Shown here one piece after another: positions 36,561-47,467 of a stretch of 64,000 nt of DNA. The position numbers were made by a program, and so were the translations under genes. Origin of the DNA: Nomia melanderi (lineage: Eukaryota; Arthropoda; Insecta; Hymenoptera; Halictidae); assembly GCF_051020985.1 (NCBI RefSeq), contig NC_134999.1, positions 32,459,160 to 32,523,159 on the forward strand, in the 5' to 3' direction. Below the pieces are notes generated by a model. The model was given only the letters and a program-made list of their open reading frames with translations. It ran no database searches and had not been told where the DNA came from. The first letter of the stretch is position 1; every line of letters begins with the position of its first letter.

Positions 36561-38070
36561 AACTATTTTCCACTAAAATAAATCAATATTCCGAATAAAA
36601 TAAACTTTGTATGATTTTACAATGACTTTAATTACGATCTACACGAAACATCCATACTTTTATTCGCAATAGATGACTCTCTATGTGCAATAAACACGCT
36701 AAACACATCTACAAGTGTAATAACAACATACGTTCATTATCGCAAGCTTAAATCCACTCCAAGGATCTTGCCGAAAGAACAAAAACGAAAATACCCGAAA
36801 CAAATGTCCCAATCCAAGCGTGTCCGACTGCTCGCACCCTTATGCAACGATGTACAAATAAAAAATCATTCGCCAGGTTTTCCTCATTACACAGTAAATA
36901 CTGCAGTCCGTGGGAGTCCTCCGCAAGCGAAAGAATAGAAATTAATTAATACGGCATAAGCTTAATCCGCAGGGAACGGTTCTGTGTTCGAGCTCGGGAA
37001 ACGTTTGAACTTTTCGCTAGGAGCTACCCTGACCACCTACACCGTCGCCTTCCCCTTGTCCAGTATAGGATTTCATCCCCCATCCTCCGCGGTCCCGCAC
37101 ACACGTACACAAGCGCGCACGCACACAACGAGTTACGAGCCATCCCCTATCTCATTTGGCCTCATTGTGCCTTACCGTCCATTGTTTTTTAAATTACGAA
37201 CCCCACTTCTGTCAAGCAGAACTCGATCTCATTTTTCGTCGGTGTACTGTCACTCGCCTGAAAACGGTTCGGCAACGCGATCCGTTCCCTCTATTAAGTC
37301 GCCCTTGCACGGATTAGCGCGAAACGTATGAGCGCGATGATAATCAAGCGAGCCTCCGACGGAAACCAGGGTGAAACGGACCGTCGAACTATCAAGAGGC
37401 CTTTAATGGGTAATTTGCGTTACGTCGGAACCCGGTGCACGCGCGCGCGCGCGCGCACGCTCGCACGCTCGCGGGCGCGGGCGCGCGCGAGCGTGAACGT
37501 GTGAGCGAGCGACCGAGAGCCCGTCGGTGTTCCTGTTTGCAAAAACGGAGTTATTTCACGGGACCGTGGCAAGGTAAATATTTCATCGAATCGTCCGCGG
37601 GAAAATGAACGTTAAATCGATGACTGTCAGCTGTTGCGTATTGTATTTTAAAATGTACCGGCTTGTAGTCATGAATGATTCGGTCATCGCCGCGTTCACA
37701 GTTTCGCGGTCATACCTTTGACGCGCTCCTAAAATTGAGCGCCGCTTTCCAGTGGGAACGCGGCCGGATGTTTCAAGTTTTCGAGTGGAGATAAACGTGC
37801 CGGTGACGAGCGTACGGGAATTTCGTAATTTTCATAAATTTACGCGATTCGTTCTCGAATGGGATTCGATACACACTTTCCGCCGGGGCTCCGGGATGCC
37901 GAGAATGTCCCCTTTTCGAGGGATTTTTCGCTTCCCGCCCGGTTATTGTAGTTTACTTTGTGTTCGCCGGCGTTTTATGGATGTCACTTTATCGTTGTTT
38001 TTTTCCGAAAAACGTTGCTTCATGTTGTTTTCGGTTCTGCGGATCGTCTTCGTATTTTCGTGAAAAAAAC
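36560..38070. other. GC-rich block with skewed flanks (core 36830-37940)
   Basis: The left flank 36560-36830 is A+C-rich. The T+G-rich right flank is short (about 37940-38070) because the next block's A+C-rich flank begins at 38190. The core holds a 26-base alternating purine-pyrimidine run and many CG words at 37440-37520. The 115-codon frame at 36984-37331 is Ser/Pro/Thr-rich and not recognised. Confidence 0.7.
37435..37460. repeat. Alternating purine-pyrimidine run with (GC)8
   Basis: Twenty-six consecutive alternating bases centred on eight GC units, followed by further CG-rich DNA to 37500. Such runs favour left-handed Z-DNA under negative supercoiling. Confidence 0.85.
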
Positions 38071-38689
38071 AAGTTTGCGAAGAATGCCGAGGGCCGGATG
38101 AATTGCGCAGGTACGGCCCTTTAGTTGGAAACAGTCGAATCACTTCCTAAGTCTACAAAACACGTGGAACGAGCAGAAAGGGTATGAATCATTGTAAAGG
38201 ATTCGTGAACATTAACTTTCTATATGAAACATCTGCACACAGCAACCACACAATTTCCATCCCAACAAAGCTATTCTTACGATCCCAACCGCGAAATAAA
38301 TCGAAAAGGCAACAGGTTAAACACGCCACGGTTACGAAAGTGTTAATAAAACATTCAGACATCGCAGTGTCCGTTCCCAGCCGTCCACGACAAAAGTAAC
38401 TCGCCATCAAACACCATCGACGTCCCCCCGACGATGAAAACCCTCGCGCTCCCCCGAAAAGTCGTTCGTTTCCGTCATTAATTCAAAACCACTTCATTCG
38501 CGAAGGTATCATTATCCCCGTAGTCATCAAACATAGGCAGCGGTAATCCGCGGGTTCGCCGTGGGGCCCTAAGCACCGCAAACATCGGATCACCATGAAT
38601 GATTTTCCAGCGGGCGCGGGGGCGTTTGAATGATTCCCGCGGTCTAGCGTCACGAAGGGGTGAAAAGGGGGCAGGAGTCGGGGGCGAGA

Positions 38690-38726
38690 GGGAGAGAGAG
38701 AGAGAAAGAGAGAGAGGACGAGAGGG
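38690..38726 (+). repeat. GA-rich microsatellite
   Basis: A run of GA dinucleotides with occasional GGA or AAA breaks inside a wider purine-rich strand. It resembles GAGA-factor binding DNA in Drosophila; factor binding here is inference. Confidence 0.85.
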
Positions 38727-38800
38727 TTGGAAACGCGTCGGCGGCCGGTTGTCCCGCTACAAAGCCGCATTCTTTCGAGAAGCACGTACTCGACCTTCCC

Positions 38801-38820
38801 ATCGATAGCTGTCATCGATA
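38801..38820 (+). promoter_or_regulatory. Paired ATCGATA sites (DREF-like)
   Basis: ATCGATA occurs at 38801-38807 and again at 38814-38820, 13 bases apart. The Drosophila DRE core is TATCGATA; these lack the first T (C and C precede). Two copies this close in a CpG-rich block with GA tracts is suggestive of core-promoter architecture. Binding is unproven. Confidence 0.3.
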
Positions 38821-39583
38821 ACGCGCAGCATGACACTTTCACGCGCGCGCGACCCATTTGCCGGCATAAATCATTGGAAACGAAAACATATCCCCGCGGC
38901 CACGCAAATTTGCCAACATCCGACCGCAGGTGAGAGGAGCAGGCGGGGGAAGACAGGGACAGAGCGAGAGGCGACGAGGAGCGACAAAAAGACAGGGGCA
39001 ACGGTCGGGGACCGAGAAAGAGAGAAAAACGGGAGCCCTCTCCGGCCGGAGGACGCCGGCGAGAGAACGATCAGCGGGCACGGGGGAGGAGAGACAAAGA
39101 GAGAGTGAGAGTGACCGGCGAGAGCGCGTAAACAAACGCGAAATCATGACACGGCCGCGAACCGGTGGGCCTCTGTGTGAGTCCCGGCTCGTGTACGTAC
39201 CGTCGCCGATACGCGCGTAACGCTCTCGAGCCGGAGCGAGAGGCCAGGAGCGGTAACAGAGCCGAAGAGTCAGCTGGAGCGAGAACCAAGGTGAAGAGAG
39301 CGGGGGGCAACGGGGGGGGATCGGTGGAGGGACAGAGAGAAAGCGGCGGCAGCGAGGTGTTCTAGCGTGGATGACTCGTCATTGCCGTGGGGCGCGCGTG
39401 CCACGCACACTCCGCCGCGGAGCTGGCCCGTGTGCACACGCACTCAACACGCGCGTGCGACGGCCGAGCCGCCGGCAACGATGGCACCGGCCGTGCCGCG
39501 CTGATCTGTACATATCGGTGGTGGTCCGCGTACATCGGAGTCAGTGACGGTGCACGTAGTGGCCGGCACACTGACTACGCTCT

Positions 39584-39631
39584 CATATATACATACGTAC
39601 ATACATGCACACGCATGCACGCACGCACGCG
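39584..39631. repeat. 48-base uninterrupted alternating pyrimidine-purine run
   Basis: Every base from C at 39584 to G at 39631 alternates pyrimidine and purine, passing through TA, TACA, TGCA and GCAC units. This is the longest such run I found and a strong Z-DNA candidate. The changing units (TA, then CATG, then CACG) show it is not a single simple microsatellite. Confidence 0.85.
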
Positions 39632-40639
39632 GCCGATCGTACCCGGCGCTCTCCGGCAGTCATCGCCCACACCAGCACCACTCAATTACTCGCGGCACGC
39701 TGTGGAATCATTTACCCAATCATTTAGTTACATCAACGCAACGCAACGCGACTGCCCGCCGCACGGTCAGTTTCGCGGGCTTGCCGGCTGTTTCGAAGCC
39801 CCGTGAGCGGTGGGACACGCGAGGCTCGCCGGCCAGGGAGGCGGAAGGGGGGCCGGTGCTTTGCAGAGAGGCCAGAGGAGCCAAAGCTGAAGAGAGACGC
39901 GCGAGGGGGAGGGGGCGGCGGGGGGCACACACAGGTCGCATGCGGAGGCTATTGTGTTTCGCCACGCGGGACCCGGTGTGTGTATCGTTACCCTGTTGAT
40001 TTCGCGTTATATCGTTATGATGACGATATAATAGCCTCCGCTGATGCTTGCCCGGCTAGATTCACTTTGACGCGCGCCGACCGACGCGACCCGCCGACCG
40101 GATTTCCATTTATGCGTCATCGATGATCGACTGACTGGTCGGATGGCCTTTGCCGGTCGCTGGGATAAGGTGTCCCGATGATGGGTCTTCGCGGTTGAGG
40201 TCTGATTTTGGGAAGCCTTGCGACTCGGCCTGTTGGTTTCGTGGAGAATCGTTATGCGCAGTCCTGCTCGGATACTTTGGGAAGCTTCTCGTTGATTAAG
40301 ACGCGTATTCGGGTGGCCGGATTTATTGGGTTCTGGTTTTTGCTACCTTGGGAGTTTGATGAAGTTTGGCTTGGTTGTTTTGGAGTTCGCCGTTTTAGCT
40401 CTGGGTCTCTTCGGAAGCAACTGGCTGGCGGAAGGAGTAATCTACTGAAAAGTATGCAGTAGAATGATATAAGTAGTACTCGACTTCAGTGATCAGGCAC
40501 AGCGGAGAGGCAGTTGAACTTTTTTTTTATTTAAATAAGTTGATGTTATTTTTCTGTTCTTATGGAATTTGAATTGTTTCTTAGATCTTTTTGTATTGTT
40601 GCATTTGGCGAGTAATATATTACGTAATATGTTAAATAG

Positions 40640-41040
40640 TCGTTTAAATAAAAGTGTCTAACATTCACTTGAGCTGTGAGATTCAAGATAATTCCGGACG
40701 ATCGAATGTGTTACACAGGTGAGCTACATGATATTTTCTCGCATTGCATAAATCATTAAGATCTTACTCAACGATTACATAGTTTAGTTCGATATGATTT
40801 ATGAATGATGATGAATGCAGATGGGAATTTTCTTAACTCGTACACGTTCGTTTTCGTAATATTCAATATTACCACGAACACGAGTCTGATTTGTTTTAGA
40901 AGAATAGTAAACGATTCGTTCAGATTGGAAGTTACGGTGGTCTCTGAGAGATAGTGATAGGTTCCAGGCTACACTTCCTGGGCCGGCACTTGATCAGCTG
41001 AGTTTCCACAGTCTAAATTAAACTACAGAGTTCAGGAACT
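40640..41040. other. Spacer of mixed composition
   Basis: AT-rich to about 40890, then less biased DNA at 40890-41040. No frame above 60 codons and no recognisable element. Confidence 0.5.
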
Positions 41041-42520
41041 CTCTATTATACATCATACAAACATAATATTACACGAAGTGAGGAGGTAGAAACGCAAGGA
41101 ACTTTATACACATGCTGTAATCCAGTGGAACAAACCTCTTAATAAATTTAAATAAAAACAAGTATACATTAACCAGCAAGAAACCAACATAAATTAACAA
41201 AGCTCAACAATCTTTCGCAATCGTTGAACCAAATATTTCCATCGTCCCGTCTAGATTAACCTACAAACACTCGCAAAAAGAATCAAGACCCAAAAAGCAA
41301 ACTTCCCAAAGCGACTAAAGCCAGATTTAACGGGTCAAACAAGTACCCAACTTCCCAGAACACTTTACCGTCCACCGTATAAAGTCGTTCACGCGACTCC
41401 TGCTATTAGACCACGGCACCGAAGGGAAGTGGAAAAAAGAAAGAGTGAAAACGTCGGGGCAAAAATCCACTCGGAAGGGATGAGCAAGATTTAACCAGAT
41501 TAAACTCTACTTGTCGCAATCTTTCCAATTTTCGAGTGGCAGGCGGGGCCGGCGACACGGGACCGCGATTAAATATGAAAAGGGATTAAAATCCCCGTTC
41601 CGCGGTGCAAGGAGGCAAAGGAAAATCGCGACACCACGGTGGAAAACACCGAAGTGTAGCATCAGCGGTTGTTCCATCACGCGGGGCCAATCGTAGCAAA
41701 CTTCCATTCCCCGGCAAAGTCCGGATACATCCTCGAAAAAAAAGAGGGAAAAAAAATCCATCGGCGTGGGTGGGGCCGGACGGGTGGTATATTGCAGATC
41801 AATACAATTGCACGTTAGTGCTAATAAATAATAGGCGGTGGGAGCAGAAAAAAGCGCGCAATGCAGCAACGAACGCAACACACAAATAATACGCAATACA
41901 TCAACCACGCCGGTAGGTAGGTACGTACGTGTGCCCTCTCTCGCTCCCACCCGGCCCGCTCTCCGTCTCCCTTCCGCCTCCACCTACGCCAGTCCCCTTT
42001 TTTTCTGCCCCGCACCTATAACCGTGCAAGCACCACCCCCGGGGCACCGCCATTTCCGGACAAATAAACTCTAGTCGACGTAATTTTTACGCTGGCCGCC
42101 AAACGCGACGAAAACCGAGAACTGCGAGCGCCGCCCGATGAAACGCCGAGAAATTGCGGCCCCTGTTCCTTCGACTGCCCTCCTCGGCGCTCCACGTCTG
42201 CACGATTTTCTTTTACCACTGAAATCTTAAGTGATCGATGATCATCTTTGCGCGGCGTAAAGTTGGGAGTTTCTCTGGGAAAATGAGATTGAGCGAGTGG
42301 GAGTGTCTTTGAATTGGAGTAAGTTATCGTTGAATTGTACGGTGGTTGTGGAAGATAAAACTTATATATTTGTTAGTGTATTTTTAGGGTTCTTGTTGTA
42401 GAGGATTAACGAAGCTGGAATGCTTGACAAAATGATGGCGTCCTATTAAAAATTAAAAGCGTTGGCGTTTATGTGTTTACAGTGGCGGGATATTGTCATG
42501 ATGATTTTCATGCGTTATAT
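41040..42520. other. GC-rich block with skewed flanks (core 41400-42210)
   Basis: The left flank 41040-41400 is A+C-rich; the right flank at 42301-42420 is 68% G+T (81 of 120). The core has a CT-rich patch (41930-42010) and overlapping frames on both strands, up to 158 codons on the minus strand, none with a recognised domain. Confidence 0.7.
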
Positions 42521-43844
42521 TTCTCAATAACGTACGCTGTGAATGTAAAACAATAAAATCCGAATTTTGAAATATGTTCCTCGTGAGCCGAATTCAGAAG
42601 TGTCTATTGAATTATTGAGAGGATGGATGCTGCAACAGTTAGATATCAGGCTCTGATTTCTGAATGTAATCTGATATGACGAAGGATGCAATCTTAATAA
42701 AATCATTTGATCCCTTCACCTTATAACTTCTTCTCAAGCAGCACAGACAAGAATTACCATATCACCAACAATTCATCAGAAGGAAAACGAAGAGTAAATT
42801 CACCCGAAATTCTGCAATTCCTCCAAAAATGAAGTACTGCCAACAGAAAAATAATACCTCCATCAACCTTGAACAAAAATAATTTCAACAATTCAAAATC
42901 TCCGCACCGAGTCCATCCCAGCATCACAAAAGGAGGAATCAACAAAAACCCTCGCCGCCAGCCTCCCCGAAAACTCTTCCAAAAATGATCCGCTCCCGAG
43001 ATTGGCCGGTCCCAAGAAAGACGCAAGGGGGTAGCTAGATTTATGATCGAGCAGAGGTGCAAGAAGAATGGATTTAGGGTTGTAAGAAGCAAGGGACGCG
43101 GACTCCGCAGCGACAAATTAAGAAATGGACACCGGGGAGGAAGACAATGCTCTCTGGTCCACGGTATCCCCCATTAATTAAGAGTGATTAATGTTATGCG
43201 GTTGCCGCCGAGGGGCGGGGGAGGGGCCGGTGATGTAGCTCGAACGTTGAACGAAGGGAAAGGGGGTTGGCCGGAGGATACCGAAGGGTCGCCGACGCGG
43301 CTGCTGTCGAACATTAGTTAATTTTGAAAAATTGCGCTAAACACGGTTCCCGGTGAATTGGCTTCGGCGTGGGAGGGGGTGGGCGAGGGGGTACCGGGCA
43401 GGCCAATCGGGAGGAGACATGCACGTAGGTGTGCGTACCCTCCGCGCGTTTCACCCCCGTGCAAACGCCGGCGACCAGGGGCTGCCGGTAAACCCCTTCA
43501 CGTCCCTAAAAACCGTTTCCCCGCGTCCCGGGTCGAGCCCCCGACTCTCTTCAGCCGGCAACGACCCCAACCCACTGATCCACCCACCCCCACCCCTCCA
43601 CGCACACGTTAATGCCTGAAAAATGTACGGCAATTTTTTATTTTTTTTTCCCCCTTTTTTTTTTAATACGTTCCTTGTCGCTCCCGCGCGTCCGCCGGCC
43701 GCGGCTCTCTGTCCAGCGGCCGGGTCAGCGTTCGGTTCATCTCGCTCTCTTCCGGTAGGGAAGCTATGCGTGATGTAGCGCGCCTCGTTCGCGAGGGGGC
43801 GGGCGGCGACGGTTCGGGCTGTTCGGCTGTTCGAGTTCGTTCGT

Positions 43845-43870
43845 TCGGTCGGTCGGTCGGTCGGTCGGTC
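43845..43870 (+). repeat. (TCGG)6 microsatellite
   Basis: Six perfect TCGG units followed by TC. Each unit carries a CpG, so an intact array suggests little CpG decay here. Confidence 0.9.
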
Positions 43871-43893
43871 TCCGGCTTCGGGTTTTTTCGCTC

Positions 43894-43901
43894 TATCGAT
43901 A
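43894..43901. promoter_or_regulatory. DRE-like TATCGATA site
   Basis: A perfect TATCGATA octamer, the core of the DREF site found in many Drosophila housekeeping promoters, lies 24 bases after the TCGG array in a CpG-rich block. Other perfect copies at 3305-3312 (inside a mobile element) and 59743-59750 show that chance copies occur. Confidence 0.3.
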
Positions 43902-43939
43902 ATTTGTTTGGATAATTTCCAATGCTATTGATCTAGATG

Positions 43940-43957
43940 TACATCCTGCAGGATGTA
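43940..43957. repeat. Perfect 18-base palindrome
   Basis: TACATCCTGCAGGATGTA equals its own reverse complement. It lies between the DRE-like site and the AT microsatellite. Possible dimeric protein site; no factor is assigned. Confidence 0.85.
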
Positions 43958-44022
43958 TACAATGCTGGTGTATAGGCGTCGCGCACAAAGCACGGATAGG
44001 TAGGAGAGCGAGGAATAAAAAA

Positions 44023-44097
44023 AATATATATGTATATATAGATATGGATATATGTATATCTATATGGTGTGTATGTACATATATATATCTATATGTA
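44023..44097. repeat. TA-rich microsatellite inside a GC-rich block
   Basis: About 75 bases of TATA, TATG, GATA and TACA words, sharply different from the GC-rich DNA on both sides. Likely a slippage-prone AT array. It contains many TATA-box look-alikes, so none can be singled out. Confidence 0.85.
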
Positions 44098-44999
44098 GGA
44101 CGAGGGAGGGAGACGACGAGGAGAGGGCGGGAAGAACGGAGAGCGACGGTAGGATGAGGAAATGGCAGAGGAGGGTTCCGCCTGATCGTGAGTTACTGAC
44201 GTTTTAGTATTTATCCATCTACGAGCTCGTTTTCCGCGTATCCGCTTAGGTGGTACGCGCGCGCGTATCCGTATCACGCCGGGAAGAAGAGGGAGAAAGT
44301 GAGAGATAGGCGGAGGGGAAAGGGGGTTGGCTGGGATAACTCAACGCGGATGTTTTCGACCGGGTACCGACGTAATATTTCGTTAGCCCGTAGGGCCGTG
44401 CTACGCTCCGGAGGGAGGCGGCAACACTTTGATGAATCGCCCTCGTCGTCGATACCGCAGATCGACAGATACGATGGCGGCACTGTCGTTCCACGGATTT
44501 CCGGTGACAGCCGATGAGAAAAAAGAAAGTCGACGCGACGCGGCGCGACGCGCTACCCGACAGGTGCGCCGGCCGCGGCTTCAAGGACTGGATGACCCGT
44601 GTCACCGTGGCCCGTTACCATCTCTCCCGGCACTTATGCCGCGGTGAGAAAAGGCCAGTCGATGCTCCGTTCGCGGCCTCGTCTTTCTACGGGAATACGT
44701 ACGCGAGCCGACGTCCTTAATGAAATTCATGCTTGAGTTTTTTTTATTTGAATTGATTAACCGGTTGAACGATGGATGGTTTCCTTCGTCGCTTCCGATG
44801 AACGGAGATTGAATATCAGTAATGGTGAAATTGTTACTTTGGATTGTTCGACTGAATCGCGTTGATGTACTTTAGGTGGTAATTTCGATGGGTGTTATTG
44901 CTTTGCGTTGAACCATTTGGGTAGATTGAAAAAGTTTGCATTTTCGTTTAGTTAAATTAAAATTAGAGTTGATACTGAATTCTTGTCTTGTAATCTTTA

Positions 45000-45830
45000 A
45001 CCTAATTAGACTGGAAAAAGTCACTTGTTAGTAATCGGACGAATTTTTGAAATTCCTATTACATTTTACGAGTTCATATTTCATTGTGAAAGAGATCTCT
45101 GATCTCATAATTCCGGCGACTTCACAGAAAGAATAATTTTTAGAACACGCAACACGCGGAGCACAGAGGGAAAGGTCCAACTATCAAACCGTTTTGAACG
45201 TAATGAAAAATTGCTAAAAATGTTTACGAGTAGCGTGCTACTCACAGAACTTGTCTCGCTAAAGACAGTTTTTGCGAGCACTCGGAAACGGAAGGAAGAG
45301 GATCGGAGCGCGGGGGAAAAAGAAAATGTTTGTAATGATCAAGACAATGCGAAAATAATCCTGGGAAAAAGTGGCGGAACGGGATCAGAAGGATAAGAGG
45401 ATGGGATGAGGTGAGACTTCTGCTCTCTGGGGGTTGGTTTTCACCTCACTTAACCCCTCGTAGCGGTCGGCTTGGTGACCGAGGGCGTTTCAAGGGCCGA
45501 CTGGCGTGGATGCGCCGGCCTTCGTACCTACGAGTCAACTTTTAATTAGCTTTTCCGAATTACCGATGTAGCTCAGCTCGATTCACCGTTTCAAGCTTCT
45601 TTGCTGGACAAACAAAGGAAGAGCCTTGGCTGGGTGGTAGACTAGACCTTTTCCACCTCTACTCGACATCGTCTATCTTGGACAATGGCCAAGCTGCTGA
45701 TTACCGGGGACCTTAATAAAGACGTTTCAATTAACAAATAACCTCAGTTTTTCGGATTTTCCTTTAGCAGCTGGAAGGTGGCGCCGAAAAAGATGGCTCT
45801 GGAAAATTACATTTATGATCTTCGTTATCG
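45000..45830. other. Spacer with less-biased DNA at 45400-45760
   Basis: AT-rich at first, then moderate-GC DNA without strong skew. A hairpin beginning TTAACCCCTCG sits at 45450-45490, with GGTC (45465-45468) pairing GACC (45477-45480). A tRNA A-box look-alike (45569-45580) has no B-box partner. The 61-codon frame at 45211-45396 is not recognised. This is one of the few intervals where I could not explain the sequence by composition alone. Confidence 0.5.
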
Positions 45831-46524
45831 TTACCAAAACAGTTCTTATACTATAACTATGTAACAAAACATAAACTTCTGCTCTCAAATTTCCAAATGC
45901 AAATATAATTACCAGATAATTACAATTCGAATAACTTATATCTAATATTTTCTAATTCCGACAAGCTCTCTTCAAATTCTCCAAAACCCAATCATATCCC
46001 ATACAAAATACCAATTCCCATCTCCAAAGTGTATCATCCACCGCTCTATCCCAAGAATCCTTTCCAACCAAAAAACCAATAAGAATTAAATCAGTTCAAC
46101 CCAAACAACCTTCAGCCACCCAAATAGCTCGACGAAATTCCAAGCGAAGCCCGCGAGCCATCATATTCTTCCGGTATCCGAGAACTGCTCGCCCCGATTT
46201 CGCGGCCGATTTCTCGTGCGCTCCCAGAGGAGGCTCGGCTGTCGCCGGGCCGGCGAGTTTCGCCCTAATGAACATTCGTGAGCGGGAACAATCGCCGGCC
46301 GGTCCTCTAATCACCTTTTTCACATGGGTAAAATTCGAAGTAACCCAAATATCTCGCAGGCGGCGCGGCCGCGTGCGCTGCCGTCCGCTTGCGCGCGCGT
46401 GTTCGCCGGGCTCTCATTCCCAATCTCGCGAAAGCCGTCGAATTCGTTTAACGAGAACGGCCGTAGAGCGGCGGAGGCCTGTCGTCGAAAAAATCGTCGC
46501 CACACCCACACCAACACCGATCCA

Positions 46525-46562
46525 CCCCACCGCGACCCTCCGCCCCCCACCACTCGGCCCCC
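46525..46562 (-). other. G-quadruplex motif on minus strand
   Basis: C-runs of 4, 3, 6 and 5 bases (46525-46528, 46536-46538, 46543-46548, 46558-46562) with loops of 7, 4 and 9 bases. Confidence 0.5.
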
Positions 46563-46679
46563 TCTGGTTGTGCACCTCTTCGTTCTACAGCTCGGACGGT
46601 CGCGGAGGGGCACACGCTAGCCGTGCCATCAAGGTGCTCGATATTCCGCGCATTTCGGTATTTCCCAATTAATAGGAAA

Positions 46680-46726
46680 GCGCGCGCGCGCGCGCGCGGG
46701 CGGCCGGGCGGGCGGGCGGGCGGCCC
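46680..46726 (+). repeat. (GC)9 tract joined to a GGGC quadruplex array
   Basis: An alternating G-C run (46680-46698) leads directly into GGGC units. GGG runs at 46706-46708, 46710-46712, 46714-46716 and 46718-46720 have one-base C loops, with another GGG at 46698-46700. One-base-loop quadruplexes are among the most stable known. A Z-prone tract abutting one is unusual. Confidence 0.85.
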
Positions 46727-47132
46727 GACACACTTCCCCGGACACACAGGGATACGGACACGGTCTCCTACACGTTTTTCCTAGGCGCACACAAGACCGA
46801 CCGTCAGGAAAAATACCGTTGGGTAAAAGAAACACGTACACGGTTACGTAAACACATTTTTTCGCTCGCCCGTGTACGTACGATTTAGAATTGCGTGTCG
46901 TGCGTGCGTGCGTGTCATGCGTGCGCGCGCCGGTGAACATTCCTTTTTTTTGTTCGCTCGTGTACACACCGTGACACGGCTGGTACGTGCATACACGCGT
47001 CGCGCACGCGTATTCCGTCGAAGCTTCTAACGCGAAAAAAAATTTATATATATACATTTTTTCACGAGCGAGAGGAGAATCGGTGGAGCGGGCAACGGGG
47101 GTGTCGGGGAGCGAGCGAGATGATTCGGCGGT

Positions 47133-47153
47133 GGGCACGGGCGGCGGGAGGGG
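47133..47153 (+). other. G-quadruplex motif
   Basis: The runs GGG, GGG, GGG and GGGG at 47133-47135, 47139-47141, 47146-47148 and 47150-47153 have loops of 3, 4 and 1 bases. Confidence 0.65.
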
Positions 47154-47422
47154 CGGAGAAGAATAGCGAGACGTTGATCGGAGGAGAGAGAGACCCGGTG
47201 AACGCGGGAGGGAGAGATTGGATAGAATCAGCAGTCTGCGAGTAACAATGGGGGGTTCAATTGAAAAAATAATTTAATGTGTCCTTTTAATTAAACAGAG
47301 AGGAGGGACAGGCGGGTGAGGATCGGATCAACGGGGCGGGGGAGGTTGAGGCGGAGGATCGGCGAGAGGTGGAAGAGGACACCGAAACGGAGGGGAAGAG
47401 GGATCGGTTGGTGGCGCGGAGG

Positions 47423-47467
47423 AGCAGCAGCAGCAGCAGCAGCAGCGGCAGCGGCAGCGGCAGCAGC
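47423..47467 (+). repeat. AGC/GGC trinucleotide repeat (15 units)
   Basis: Eight perfect AGC units (47423-47446) are followed by alternating GGC and AGC units to 47467. In reading frames it would give Ser/Gly, Gln or Ala runs, but no surrounding frame is a credible gene. CAG-type repeats fold into hairpins and are prone to length change. Confidence 0.9.

Larger units (their letters stand above)
38190..40640. other. Large GC-rich block, purine-rich left half (core 38480-40200)
   Basis: The left flank at 38221-38340 is 68% A+C (82 of 120), and the right flank at 40321-40440 is 71% G+T (85 of 120). The core is exceptionally CpG-dense. The + strand of 38640-39120 is rich in GA and GGA words, then come a 48-base alternating run and G-rich DNA at 39820-39930. 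Paired ATCGATA sites, GA tracts and an initiator-like TCAGTTT at 39767-39773 make this the best promoter-like block by content, but no TATA or DPE falls at the right distance, so strand and start are not called. Frames up to 172 codons overlap on both strands. Confidence 0.75.
42700..45000. other. Large GC-rich block with skewed flanks (core 43000-44710)
   Basis: The left flank 42700-43000 is A+C-rich and the right flank 44710-45000 is G+T-rich. The core is unusually varied: G-runs (43212-43226), a T/C tract (43633-43666), (TCGG)6, a TATCGATA site, an 18-base palindrome, an AT microsatellite (44023-44097) and purine-rich DNA (44100-44160). A 120-codon minus-strand frame (42754-43116) covers the left flank and is hydrophobic, as expected from G+T-rich reading strands. 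No gene is called. Confidence 0.75.

Noticed and set aside
45569..45580. TAGCTCAGCTCG, matching a tRNA A-box
   Set aside because: No B-box at a workable distance and no acceptor or anticodon stem pairing.
45685..45741. 18-codon frame starting MAKLLITGDLNK in a good start context (ACAATGG)
   Set aside because: Eighteen codons are expected by chance; no upstream promoter or splice evidence.
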